A stretch of DNA of 64,000 nucleotides from Mycobacterium barrassiae (GTDB lineage: Bacteria; Actinomycetota; Actinomycetes; Mycobacteriales; Mycobacteriaceae). The DNA lies in the NCBI RefSeq assembly GCF_025822765.1, contig NZ_JACKUK010000036.1:1-64000 (forward strand). Direction: 5' to 3'. The position numbers and the translations under genes were made by a program. The first letter of the stretch is position 1, and every line of letters starts with the position of its first letter. The notes under the pieces were generated by a model. That model worked only from the letters and a program-made list of their open reading frames with translations, was not told the DNA's origin and did no database searches. Below, in pieces: positions 17,948 to 26,713 of the stretch.

Positions 17948-19449
17948 TGCTGACCCGCCTCGTACGAACACAGCTCATCATCTTCGCCATCGCCTCCGTG
18001 ATCGGCGTCGCAACAATGGTCTTCGGCTATATGGGCGTCCCCACCTGGGTGGGAGTCGGACACATCAAGGTCACGCTGGAACTTCCGGGCACCGGCGGTC
18101 TCTACCGCTTCGGGAACGTGACCTATCGCGGTGTGCAGATCGGCAAGGTCGTCAGCGTCACACCGACAACCGCCGGTGCAGTCGCCGAGCTCTCGCTGAA
18201 CTCCTCGCCGAAAATCCCGGCCGACGTGCAGGCCAACGTACGCAGCGTGTCGGCCGTCGGGGAACAGTACGTCGACCTGGTTCCCCGCAGCGCCGGTCCG
18301 CCGTACCTCGTCGAGGGTTCGGTGATTCCGCGGGCCGACACCACGATCCCGCAGAAGGTCGGTCCCGTCCTCGATCAGCTCAGCGCCCTGGTGAAGAGCG
18401 TGCCCAAACAGAAGTTGTCCGACTTGCTGGACGAGTCGTTTCTCGCGTTCAACGGTGCCGGATATGACGTGGGTTCGCTTCTCGACTCGGGATCACGAAT
18501 CGCTGCCGACTCCGCCGCTGCGGCGAAACGCACCCGGACCCTGATCGAAGACAGCGCGCCATTCATCGACTCACAAGTGAAAGGCGCTGATTCACTGCGA
18601 ATCTGGACACACAGCCTGGCGGCGGTCACCGACCAATTGGTTGAGAACGATCGCGAGTTCCGCACCATCGTCGAGACCGGGCCCGGCGCGGCGGATGAGG
18701 CCTCGCGACTGCTGGACCAGGTGAAGCCGACGCTGCCGGTGCTGTTGGCGAATCTCACCACGATCGGTGAGGTGGCAGTCACCTACAACCCGTCGTTGGA
18801 GCAACTGCTCGTCCTGCTGCCGCCGTATGTCGCCGGCTTTGGCGCACTGTCGCCGACCAACAACCCGCTCGGCCAGTCGTTCGGCGCCTTCTCGCTCATG
18901 AACGGCGACCCGCCGCCCTGTACGGTCGGCTTCCTGCCCCCATCGCAATGGCGCACCCCCGCAGACGAAACCGTCATCGATACGCCGGACGGCTTGTACT
19001 GCAAGCTGCCGCAGGACTCCCCGATCGCCGTGCGCGGCGTTCGGAACAATCCGTGCATGGGGCGGCCGGGTAAGCGCGCTCCTACGGTCGAGATCTGTAA
19101 CAGCGACCGACCGTATGAGCCACTCGCGATGCGTCAGCACGTCCTCGGCCCCTATCCGTTTGATCCGAACCTTGTCGCCCAGGGCGTCCCCCTCGACGAT
19201 CGGGTACAGCCGGACCAGCGCATATTCGCACCTGCGCAAGGAACTCCGCTGCCCCCACCCGAGACTCCGCCGGCCACCGCCGTCCCGAATGCCTTCCCCG
19301 ACAACAACGCCGGTGCTCCGGCAGTGGCGACCGCCAGCTACGATCCGCGGACGGGTCGCTACATCGGCGGCGACGGCCGGGTGTATCAGCAGACCGATCT
19401 CCAACAGTCGACCGAGCCGACCGACTGGCAGGATCTGCTGCCACGTTGA
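17947..19449 (+). CDS. Mce family protein, MceF position
   Basis: 500-residue last subunit of the set. N-terminal helix (LIIFAIASVIGVATMVFGY), MCE domain with YRGVQIGKVVSVTP, long helical part, then a Cys-containing and Pro-rich tail. It shares one base with the mceE stop (TGATG). The gene ends ten nt from a convergent acyl-CoA ligase gene. No mas (mce-associated) genes follow, unlike many mce operons. Confidence 0.92.
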   Translation: MLTRLVRTQLIIFAIASVIGVATMVFGYMGVPTWVGVGHIKVTLELPGTGGLYRFGNVTYRGVQIGKVVSVTPTTAGAVAELSLNSSPKIPADVQANVRSVSAVGEQYVDLVPRSAGPPYLVEGSVIPRADTTIPQKVGPVLDQLSALVKSVPKQKLSDLLDESFLAFNGAGYDVGSLLDSGSRIAADSAAAAKRTRTLIEDSAPFIDSQVKGADSLRIWTHSLAAVTDQLVENDREFRTIVETGPGAADEASRLLDQVKPTLPVLLANLTTIGEVAVTYNPSLEQLLVLLPPYVAGFGALSPTNNPLGQSFGAFSLMNGDPPPCTVGFLPPSQWRTPADETVIDTPDGLYCKLPQDSPIAVRGVRNNPCMGRPGKRAPTVEICNSDRPYEPLAMRQHVLGPYPFDPNLVAQGVPLDDRVQPDQRIFAPAQGTPLPPPETPPATAVPNAFPDNNAGAPAVATASYDPRTGRYIGGDGRVYQQTDLQQSTEPTDWQDLLPR

Positions 19450-19462
19450 CGCCGCGGCGTCA
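19447..19462. terminator. Perfect 16-bp palindrome between convergent genes
   Basis: TGACGCCGCGGCGTCA spans the mceF stop codon and the last bases of the convergent acyl-CoA ligase gene. It could fold into a short GC-rich hairpin on either transcript. There is no T-tract, so a role as a bidirectional terminator is only possible. Confidence 0.3.
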
Positions 19463-20956
19463 GCCGCCGCGTGCCTCGACCATCGCCGAGCGGTTGACTT
19501 TCGTTGCGGCACTGCGTGGTATCTCCGCAACGAACTCGACGGTCTTGGGAGCCTTGTACGAGGCCAACTTTCCTTTTGCGTAGTCGATGACCTGTTGTTC
19601 GGTCAGCGGATTCGCGGGGTCGGCCAGCTGAACGACCGCGTGTACGCGCCGACCCCATTCCGGGTCCCTGAGACCCAAGACCACCACATCGGCGATACCG
19701 TCGTGCTCCGCCAGCGCGGCCTCGACTTCGGCGGGGAAGACGTTGGCTCCGCCGGTGACGATCATGTCGGCACGCCGGTCCGTCACATAGAGATAGCCGT
19801 CGCCATCGACATACCCGATGTCACCGCCGGTGTGAAAGCCGTCGGGCGTGGACGGAAGTGGCGGCGCACCACCGAGGTAGCGGTATTGCTCGCGTGCCGG
19901 AGACCGCATGTAGATCTCGCCGAGCTCGCCGGTCGGCACTTCGTTGCGGTTGGCGTCCAGAATTTTGATCTCGGTCTCGCGGAAGCCCCGGCCGGTGCTG
20001 CCCCGGTGCCGCAACCATTCGTCGCCGCGCAGCACCGTCAAACCGAAGTTCTCCGTCATCCCGTACGCCATCAGGACCTGCTCCGGGCTCAGCAGATCGA
20101 ACCACTTCTCCAGCAGCGCGGCTGGCATCACCGCTGCGCCCTGCAGGATCCACGCCACGCTGGACAAGTCGCGCTCGGCTACGCCGGGAACGCGCGCGAC
20201 ACGGGACAACATGGTCGGTGTCGCAGTGAAATTGGTGACCCGATGCCTTTCGATGACGTCCAGAAACAGTTCGGCGTCGAACTTCTCGAGAATCACCAGC
20301 CTGTCCCCGCCGAGAATGTAGAACAGCGTGTTGAAACCGTTGGTGTGGTACATCGGTGCGGGCACCAGGATGACCTGTGGGCGTGGAACGGGCGCCCACA
20401 CCGCCATGAACGGCTGGGTCTTGAGCTCGGTCCACAATGCGGGCTGCGTGTCGAGGATGACCTTGGGCAGACCGGTCGAACCACTGCTGCAGATGCCGTT
20501 GACCGTCGGGGTGACCGCCGCGGGCAACGCCGAATCCGGTTGGCGTGCAGCAGCGAGCGTAAATTCCGGGCAGGTGGCTTCCTCGATGACAACCGCCGGC
20601 GCGATGACATCCACGAGTCGGGACCGCTCCCACTCGGGCATGTCCCAGCGCACCGGGATCGGCACTGCGCCGATCTTCCAGCAGCCGTACGCGGCGAGTA
20701 CGAGCTCGAGCGAATTGGGAATGATCAGCGCCACATAGGAACCCACCGCTGCGCCCGATGCCGCCAGTTGGCGACCCCACTGGTTGGCGCCCGCTTCGAG
20801 TTGGCCGAGCGTCAGCACACGTTCGCTGCCGTCGGGGGCCACGGTTGTCACCGCGATCTGGTCCGGACTGCTCGATGCGAGCTCGGTCAGGCGCGTGCCG
20901 TACGGCACACCCTCGCTGACCTGGTCCAAGGATTGGACCGTTTCGGTCTCGGACAC
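19460..20956 (-). CDS. AMP-dependent acyl-CoA ligase (last gene of acyl-CoA operon)
   Basis: 498-residue ANL-superfamily enzyme that adenylates a carboxylic acid and joins it to CoA. Motifs: GICSSGSTGLPK (P-loop), YHTNGFNT, YGMTENFG, TGGDIGYVDGDGYLYVTDR, and the catalytic Lys region KGKLASYKAPKTVEFV. GTG start with GAGGTAG five nt upstream; only 3 nt from the SDR stop. Probably activates the substrate or a late acid intermediate of this operon. It is not close to the other acyl-CoA synthetase at 26714. Confidence 0.92.
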   Translation of the reverse strand: MSETETVQSLDQVSEGVPYGTRLTELASSSPDQIAVTTVAPDGSERVLTLGQLEAGANQWGRQLAASGAAVGSYVALIIPNSLELVLAAYGCWKIGAVPIPVRWDMPEWERSRLVDVIAPAVVIEEATCPEFTLAAARQPDSALPAAVTPTVNGICSSGSTGLPKVILDTQPALWTELKTQPFMAVWAPVPRPQVILVPAPMYHTNGFNTLFYILGGDRLVILEKFDAELFLDVIERHRVTNFTATPTMLSRVARVPGVAERDLSSVAWILQGAAVMPAALLEKWFDLLSPEQVLMAYGMTENFGLTVLRGDEWLRHRGSTGRGFRETEIKILDANRNEVPTGELGEIYMRSPAREQYRYLGGAPPLPSTPDGFHTGGDIGYVDGDGYLYVTDRRADMIVTGGANVFPAEVEAALAEHDGIADVVVLGLRDPEWGRRVHAVVQLADPANPLTEQQVIDYAKGKLASYKAPKTVEFVAEIPRSAATKVNRSAMVEARGG

Positions 20957-20959
20957 GCG

Positions 20960-21937
20960 CTACCTCACCGACGCCGCATTGTCGGCGATCGCTGTCAGCA
21001 CCTGACCGACCTCCTCGGCGGGATCGTTCATCACCGTGTAGCCGGTTTCGTCCCTGATCTGCGTGAAGTTCACGGCGACGTCCTCGATGGTCAGACCCCG
21101 GTTGAAGTAACCCTGGGTCCTGCCGATGAACCATCGCGACACCTGACCACCACCAGCGGTGTAGCACTCACCCGACACCGGGCAATCCTCATGCGCGAGA
21201 AAGGCCACCGCAGGCGAAACCAGCTCTGCGTCAAAGGCTTCGGTGAACATAGTAGTGAGCTGCTCCTTGGCAGCGTCGGGGTCAGGGCCGAGCTGATCAT
21301 CGGCCTCAGGCACCTCCAACGAGTGCGCGAGCATCCTCGTGTACGCGATCGGACTCAGCGCATTGGCCTTGATGTTGTGCGGCGCCCCTTCGGCCGCGAT
21401 GACGCGGGTGAGGCCGATCAGGCCGGTCTTGGCGGCGCCGTAGTTGGCCTTGGCCGGCGAGCCAAGAATCCCGGAAGCCGAGCAGGTGCTGACGATCCGC
21501 CCGTAGCCCTGCTTCTGCATGATCGCGAACGCGGGCCTGGTCACATTGAAGGCGCCCTTGAGATGCACGTCGAGAACGGGGTCGACGAGATCGGTCGTCA
21601 TGTCTGCGAACATCCTGTCGCGCAGAATACCTGCGTTGTTGATGACGATGTCGACGCGCCCGAACGCATCGAGCGCCGTCTGCACGATCGCCGCGCCGCC
21701 CTCCGGTGTCGCGACGCTGTTGACGTCGGCGACGGCCTCACCGCCACCGGCCCTGATCTCGGCCGCCAGCAGTTCGGCGAGGCCGGTGTCCGACCCTTCG
21801 CCGGTGACGGACCCGCCGACGTCATTGACGACGACGCGCGCGCCGCGTGAAGCCAGCAGCCGTGCATGGGATTTGCCCAGTCCCTGACCTGCGCCGGTGA
21901 TGATCGCAACCCTGCCGTCGAATCGGAGACCGGTCAT
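20960..21937 (-). CDS. SDR oxidoreductase, 17beta-HSD4/MFE-2-type
   Basis: 325-residue SDR with TGAGQGLGKSHARLLA, NDVGGS (NAD preference), NNAGILRDRMFADM, Ser in STCSASGI and YGAAKTGLIGL. Length and the C-terminal extension resemble the dehydrogenase half of multifunctional beta-oxidation enzyme type 2, so a 3-hydroxyacyl-CoA dehydrogenase role is likely. Second-last in the operon, 42 nt after the thiolase-fold gene. Confidence 0.9.
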   Translation of the reverse strand: MTGLRFDGRVAIITGAGQGLGKSHARLLASRGARVVVNDVGGSVTGEGSDTGLAELLAAEIRAGGGEAVADVNSVATPEGGAAIVQTALDAFGRVDIVINNAGILRDRMFADMTTDLVDPVLDVHLKGAFNVTRPAFAIMQKQGYGRIVSTCSASGILGSPAKANYGAAKTGLIGLTRVIAAEGAPHNIKANALSPIAYTRMLAHSLEVPEADDQLGPDPDAAKEQLTTMFTEAFDAELVSPAVAFLAHEDCPVSGECYTAGGGQVSRWFIGRTQGYFNRGLTIEDVAVNFTQIRDETGYTVMNDPAEEVGQVLTAIADNAASVR

Positions 21938-21979
21938 AGCGCCAACCTACGGTGGAACAGATATTTGGTCAACGGACGG

Positions 21980-23164
21980 TCAGACCGGCGACGACGAATA
22001 GGCGACGACGCCGCCGAAATGAGGCGATGCCTGGCAGGCGATTCCGATCGACACGTCGCGCTGTCGCTCACCGGCACGGCGCGACAACTGCAGGTAGCAC
22101 TCGAGCATCTGGGGCACGCCGTGCATACGTCCGTTGCCCAGCGCACCACCGCCCGACAGCGCAGGAACCGCGCCCCGATCGTCGGCGTCGATGCCACCCG
22201 ACTCGACGAACCGATGCCCTTCCCCGACCGGACACACCCCCAGCACCTCGAGCCAGAACCACACGAATGGCGAGAAGCCGTCGTACACCTGCGGCAGGTC
22301 GACGTCGCCGATGCTCAAACCTGTTTGCGCCCATAGCCGCCGCACCGTCTCCGCGCCCCCGTCGAGGATGTCGTCGAGTGGCCAGTGCAACGGCAGTCGC
22401 CGCGGTGCGCCGGGACTTCCCGCGTAGCCGACCACGTACACCGGGCGATTCGGCAGATCCTTGGCCCGTTCTGCGGATGTCAACACGAACGCGGCGACGC
22501 CGTCGACCGGAATGTCACAGTCCAAGCGGCAGACCGGATCGACCAGCGTCGGTTCGGCGAGATAGTCGCCGACCGTCAACGGCCGGTCCCGCCAGTACGA
22601 CCACGGCAGGCGCGCACCGTTCTTGCGGGCCTCCGCCACGACGGCGGCCATCGACTCCCGCCGCGCGCCGAAGCGCTGCAGATACTCGTTGTAGGGAAGC
22701 GCGATCATCGCCAAGGGGCCGAAAAACCCCTGCGGCGCAGTCCATTGCGCCGCGCCGCGGGCTTCGCGCATCGCATTGCCGTGGTAACTGCCCGCGGGAT
22801 TGTGCAGCGCGCGGTGGACGAGGACGTAGTCGGCGGCACCACTGATCAGCGCGTTGACCGCCATCGCGACCGAACCACTGACCTGACCGATGCCGTCGAA
22901 GCCCGCGACGTACCGGGGCGACGCCGATAGGCTGCGGGCCAGCCATGTCGACGACACCGTGCTGACCCCGTCGACCGCCTGATGGCCACCCGCGGCAGGT
23001 AGCAGGCTCGAGCTGACGAACCCATCCACCACGTCCACCGACAGCCCCGCGTCGGCGATCGCCGCCCGTGCCGTGTCGACGGCGATGGCACCCAAGGGGC
23101 GGTTGGCGCGTCGTTCGATCGTGCTCTGCGCGTAGCCGACGATCGCCACCTTGTTGCGGATCAT
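21980..23164 (-). CDS. Thiolase-fold lipid-transfer protein, probable acyl-CoA retro-aldolase
   Basis: 394-residue thiolase-superfamily protein starting MIRNKVAIVGYAQST. The usual nucleophilic-Cys motif is absent; the aligned stretch reads GFDGIGQVSGSVAMAV. C-terminal features are QVYDGFSPF and GALGNGRMHG. Thiolase-like proteins without the Cys and with a DUF35 partner (Ltp2 with ChsH2 in sterol side-chain degradation) are aldol lyases. The DUF35 gene immediately upstream overlaps by ATGA, supporting a two-subunit enzyme here. Substrate unknown. Confidence 0.85.
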   Translation of the reverse strand: MIRNKVAIVGYAQSTIERRANRPLGAIAVDTARAAIADAGLSVDVVDGFVSSSLLPAAGGHQAVDGVSTVSSTWLARSLSASPRYVAGFDGIGQVSGSVAMAVNALISGAADYVLVHRALHNPAGSYHGNAMREARGAAQWTAPQGFFGPLAMIALPYNEYLQRFGARRESMAAVVAEARKNGARLPWSYWRDRPLTVGDYLAEPTLVDPVCRLDCDIPVDGVAAFVLTSAERAKDLPNRPVYVVGYAGSPGAPRRLPLHWPLDDILDGGAETVRRLWAQTGLSIGDVDLPQVYDGFSPFVWFWLEVLGVCPVGEGHRFVESGGIDADDRGAVPALSGGGALGNGRMHGVPQMLECYLQLSRRAGERQRDVSIGIACQASPHFGGVVAYSSSPV

Positions 23165-23574
23165 GTCGCCAACTCCCATGCGGGGACAACGATTCCGTCG
23201 GCAACATCCTCGAAGGCAACTCGGACGTCGGCACCGAGCCGCAGGTCGGCATCCACCCCGCCGAGCAGGCGCCCGATGACTCGGAGCCCCTTCTGCTCGG
23301 TGAGCTCGACGTCGACGAGCACGAACGGCACCTCGAAGCCGGGCAGGAAGGACTGGCGAACGACCGTCCACGAACGCACCGTGCCACGGCCACTCACCGG
23401 TAAGAACTCCAAGCGGGGATCGGTCGAGCCGCAGGCGGTGCAGACGACGTCCGGCGGCAGCGCGAGCGTGCCGCAGTGTGCACAGCGGGCGGCGGTCAGG
23501 ACGTGCCGGGCGGCGGCCTCCCAGTACGGCGCCGACGACTCGTCGGGTACCGGCAGAATGCGGTCGGAGGTCAC
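23161..23574 (-). CDS. DUF35 OB-fold/zinc-ribbon partner of the thiolase-fold protein
   Basis: 137-residue protein. The N-terminal rubredoxin-like zinc ribbon has two CxxC pairs (CAHC and CTAC); an acyl-CoA-associated OB-fold follows with GRGTVRSWTVVRQSF. GTG start overlapping the CoA-transferase stop (GTGA) and stop overlapping the thiolase-fold start. In known pairs this protein stabilises the thiolase partner and helps deliver the acyl-CoA. Confidence 0.88.
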   Translation of the reverse strand: MTSDRILPVPDESSAPYWEAAARHVLTAARCAHCGTLALPPDVVCTACGSTDPRLEFLPVSGRGTVRSWTVVRQSFLPGFEVPFVLVDVELTEQKGLRVIGRLLGGVDADLRLGADVRVAFEDVADGIVVPAWELAT

Positions 23575-24794
23575 GGGATCACGCCGGCGTCGGCGAGCTT
23601 GCCGATGCGGTCCCAGTCGTAGCCGAGTTCCATCAGGACGGCCTCGGTGTGTTCGCCATGCTCGGGTGCGCGCCGCAGAGGTGGCGGCTGACCGTCGAAT
23701 TGCACTGGGACAGAGGGCAGCCGATAGCTTGTGCCATCGTCGGTCATCACTTCGCCGATGTACGAGTTCGCGATCACCTGAGGGTCGTCGACGACCTCCT
23801 CGATGGACTGGATCGGCGACCACGGTGCGTCCATCGTGGCGAGGACGTTCTTCCACTCGGCGAGCGTGCGCGTCGCGAACAGTGCATCGAGCTCATCGAC
23901 GCAGGCCGCGGCATTCGCCCGTCGCGCCGCCATGTCGGTGAACCGGGGATCGTCGGCGAGGTCCGGCCGGCCGGCCGTACGACAGAACTCGTTCCAGTAG
24001 CGGTCGCCCTGCAAAAACATCAACTGGACGTGGCGGTCGTCCTTGGTCCGATAGGTGCCCGTCAGCGGGTTCACCACCGCGCTGCGACCCGAAAAGCGCA
24101 TGACCTCACCGCCATTGAGCGCGGCGAGCAGGTCGGAGGACAACATCCACATCGCCGTGGCGAGCAGCGACACGTCCACCACCGAGCCCTCGCCGGTGCG
24201 GGTGCGCTCGAGCAGGGCGGCGGCGATACCGAACGCGAGCGCCATCGCGCCGTTGCGATCGCCCATGGCGCCACGCTGGCTGATCGGATAGTCCCGCTCC
24301 GGCGGAGTGAGCATGTGGCCCACTGCCCCGCGGGCCCAGAACGCCGAACTGTCGTAGCCCGGCTGATCGGCGTCGGGCCCGCGCACACCGAACCCGTTGC
24401 CGCGCGCGTAGACCAGATGAGGATGACGTTCGCGAACGGCGTCCGCACCGATGCCCAACCGTTCGAGCGCCCCAGGCCGCAGGCTGGTGAGGAGCACGTC
24501 CGCGGATGCCAGCAGCTCGTGCAGGATTTCGAGACCTTGCGGTGTACGCAAGTCCAGGGCGACGGAGCGCTTACCCCGATTAGCAAGTGCCATGGACAGA
24601 TTGACACCGCCGCGGTCGGTGCCGATGCCCTGGGTGGCCAACCCCCGGTACGGGTCGCCGTCCAGCCGCTCCACGCGGATGACATCGGCGCCCCAGTCGG
24701 CGAGCAGTGCGCCCGCGACCGGCACAAAGACCCACTGGGCGAGCTCGATGACGCGGATGCCCTCGAAGGCGCCGGAGGTCTGGTCCGCGCTCAT
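23571..24794 (-). CDS. CaiB/BaiF family acyl-CoA transferase (class III)
   Basis: 407-residue class III CoA-transferase or racemase. N-terminal GIRVIELAQWVFVPVAGALLADWGADVIRVE is the family hallmark; the expected catalytic Asp lies in NRGKRSVALDLRTPQG. It may move CoA between substrates or epimerise a 2-methylacyl-CoA, as AMACR does. ATG start overlapping the APH-like gene stop. Fits with the two acyl-CoA ligases and the SDRs in one beta-oxidation-like route. Confidence 0.9.
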   Translation of the reverse strand: MSADQTSGAFEGIRVIELAQWVFVPVAGALLADWGADVIRVERLDGDPYRGLATQGIGTDRGGVNLSMALANRGKRSVALDLRTPQGLEILHELLASADVLLTSLRPGALERLGIGADAVRERHPHLVYARGNGFGVRGPDADQPGYDSSAFWARGAVGHMLTPPERDYPISQRGAMGDRNGAMALAFGIAAALLERTRTGEGSVVDVSLLATAMWMLSSDLLAALNGGEVMRFSGRSAVVNPLTGTYRTKDDRHVQLMFLQGDRYWNEFCRTAGRPDLADDPRFTDMAARRANAAACVDELDALFATRTLAEWKNVLATMDAPWSPIQSIEEVVDDPQVIANSYIGEVMTDDGTSYRLPSVPVQFDGQPPPLRRAPEHGEHTEAVLMELGYDWDRIGKLADAGVIP

Positions 24795-25846
24795 CGCATC
24801 ACCATTTCCGCGTGGTCGGCGACCGCGGTGCCGAGGCGTTCGAGCAGAACCGCGATGACGTCTGGTTCGACCTTGGTGGTGATTGCCCACAGAAAAAAGC
24901 CGTGGATCATGCCGTTGACGATCGCGGCCCATGCCTCGTCGCGTGGCGGGGAGTAGATGCCATGTGCATCAAGGGCTTCGAGATAGTGATGCAGTAGGTC
25001 GCGTTCGGATGCCCGCCTGATGTCAGGTGGCAGCGTTGCCGCGATCAGATATCCGACGTCGACGTCCCAGAAGCCGCGCTGAACCAGCTGCCAGTCGACC
25101 ATCCACGGCCGTTTCGTCACGTCGAGCATGATGTTTCCGACGTGCGCGTCGCCGTGGATGACGCACCATTGCGCCTCCCCGTCCGGTGTCCGCGCGCTCA
25201 CCCGTCGGTGCGCCGCCAATAACTGCTCGGCGTCTGCCACGGCGCGCGGTACACCAACACCGTTACGGCCGTTGAGATTGGCCGACATGATTTCCAGGGT
25301 ACGGGCCTCGCCCCATGCCTGGACTGCTCGGCCTAGCCGCGGTTGCAGCCATTCCACGTCCGCCCACCGCTGAGCCCGCCACGTGATGGCGTGCAGTCTG
25401 GCGAGCTCGGTCAGCGCGTCGGCGGCCTGTTCGACGTCGAAAGGGTCATTGCCATCGAGGAAGTCGCCGCCGTTGGCAACCTCATCGTGGGTGATCACCA
25501 CGCCGTGCCTGCTGTCCGGGTGCACATCGGCGTACACGCATTTCAGCGTCCTGATACCTGACGGTCCCGCGAGGTCACGGTAGAAGCAGGCCTCCGGTTC
25601 ACCGACGAACGGGATGTGACGGCCCACTTCCCCGAAGTAGCCCTTGATGCAGAGGTGCCGCGGGAGGTCGAAGCGTCCTTTGTAGTCGACAGTGAACCGC
25701 GCATTCGTAGACAGTCGCTCGACGACCGGTCCCCGCCGCACCGCCCGGATCTCGATACCGGGAAACCGTTCCTGCAGTGCGTCGGTCAGCCACGCCGGCG
25801 ACAGGGCGGCGTCGAGATCGTCGGGAACTTCCACCGCAATACCCAT
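24791..25846 (-). CDS. APH-fold phosphotransferase family protein
   Basis: 351-residue aminoglycoside-phosphotransferase/choline-kinase-fold protein. Catalytic loop VIHGDAHVGNIML and metal-binding WMVDWQLV are intact. Members of this subgroup sit in mycobacterial lipid and sterol operons; the phosphate acceptor is unknown and antibiotic resistance should not be assumed. Start at ATG or two codons earlier at GTG. 20 nt upstream of the next gene's start is the SDR stop. Confidence 0.85.
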   Translation of the reverse strand: MGIAVEVPDDLDAALSPAWLTDALQERFPGIEIRAVRRGPVVERLSTNARFTVDYKGRFDLPRHLCIKGYFGEVGRHIPFVGEPEACFYRDLAGPSGIRTLKCVYADVHPDSRHGVVITHDEVANGGDFLDGNDPFDVEQAADALTELARLHAITWRAQRWADVEWLQPRLGRAVQAWGEARTLEIMSANLNGRNGVGVPRAVADAEQLLAAHRRVSARTPDGEAQWCVIHGDAHVGNIMLDVTKRPWMVDWQLVQRGFWDVDVGYLIAATLPPDIRRASERDLLHHYLEALDAHGIYSPPRDEAWAAIVNGMIHGFFLWAITTKVEPDVIAVLLERLGTAVADHAEMVMR

Positions 25847-25866
25847 GTTCACCACTTGTCCGCCGG

Positions 25867-26703
25867 CTACTTCAAGCAGCTGCCCGCGTCGATCGGTAAC
25901 GGAACCCCGGTGACATAGCGCGACTCGTCGGATGCCAGGAAGAGGACGGCGTTGCTGACATCGACGGCGTCGACCCACGGGATCGGCAGGATGTGGAAGT
26001 TCCGGCAGATCGGCGCCATGTCATCGGGACCCGGGTTCTCCAGATCGGGCCGGAAGGTCCGAAACGTCGACTCGTTGAGCAACAGTCCTGTGCTGACGTG
26101 CGTCGGGTGGACCGAGTTCACACGAATCGAGTACTGGCCCAATTCGACTGCGAACGTGCGCATCAGGCCGACGACACCGTGCTTGGCGCTCACATAGTGG
26201 CCGACGTGCGGATAGGCCTTCAATCCACCGACAGAACTGGTGAGGATCACCGAACCGCCGCGGTCCCCCGCCTTGATGTGCGGCACGGCTGCCTTCACGG
26301 ATTTCCACACCCCGGTCAAGTTCACGTCGATCATCTGCTGCCACTTGGCTTCATCCATCTCGTCGAGCATCGCGCCCGGAGTGCCGATCCCCGCGTTGGC
26401 GACGACGATGTCGAGTCGGCCGAGTTGTTCGACACCGCTGTCGATCGCGGCCTGCACGCCGTCGAAGTCGCGCACGTCGACCTCCGCGGTGACGACACGT
26501 CGGTTCAGCGCCTTGATCATGTCCGCGGTCTCGGCGAGGTCCTCCGGTGTGGATCCCGGTTCCGGCGTGTTCTCGATGTGCCTGCAAACATCGATTGCGA
26601 TGATGTCGGCACCCTCTTCGGCCAGCCTGACGGCATGGCTGCGGCCCTGACCCTGCGCCGCTCCGGTGACGAAGGCGACCTTGCCCTCTACCCGTCCAGT
26701 CAA
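25867..26703 (-). CDS. Mycofactocin-coupled SDR family oxidoreductase
   Basis: 278-residue SDR with VTGAAQGQGRSHAVRLAEEGADIIAIDV, an insert after the cofactor site (about residues 38-65), NAGIGTP, Ser in TSSVGGL and YVSAKHG. The insert and the GQGRSHA motif are typical of SDRs that keep NAD bound and pass electrons to mycofactocin. TTG start is preferred because GAGGAG lies six nt upstream. 10 nt after the acyl-CoA synthetase stop. Suggests the pathway oxidises an alcohol through mycofactocin, whose genes are not in this window. Confidence 0.88.
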   Translation of the reverse strand: MTGRVEGKVAFVTGAAQGQGRSHAVRLAEEGADIIAIDVCRHIENTPEPGSTPEDLAETADMIKALNRRVVTAEVDVRDFDGVQAAIDSGVEQLGRLDIVVANAGIGTPGAMLDEMDEAKWQQMIDVNLTGVWKSVKAAVPHIKAGDRGGSVILTSSVGGLKAYPHVGHYVSAKHGVVGLMRTFAVELGQYSIRVNSVHPTHVSTGLLLNESTFRTFRPDLENPGPDDMAPICRNFHILPIPWVDAVDVSNAVLFLASDESRYVTGVPLPIDAGSCLK

Positions 26704-26713
26704 GGAAATCTCC

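Noticed and set aside
19115-21850. Open frame of 911 codons on the plus strand
   Set aside because: It runs antisense through the acyl-CoA ligase and SDR genes, which have clear motifs. Long antisense frames are expected at this GC content.
24791-25846. Antibiotic (aminoglycoside) resistance gene
   Set aside because: The APH fold is shared by many kinases; the operon context is lipid catabolism, and nothing shows an antibiotic substrate.
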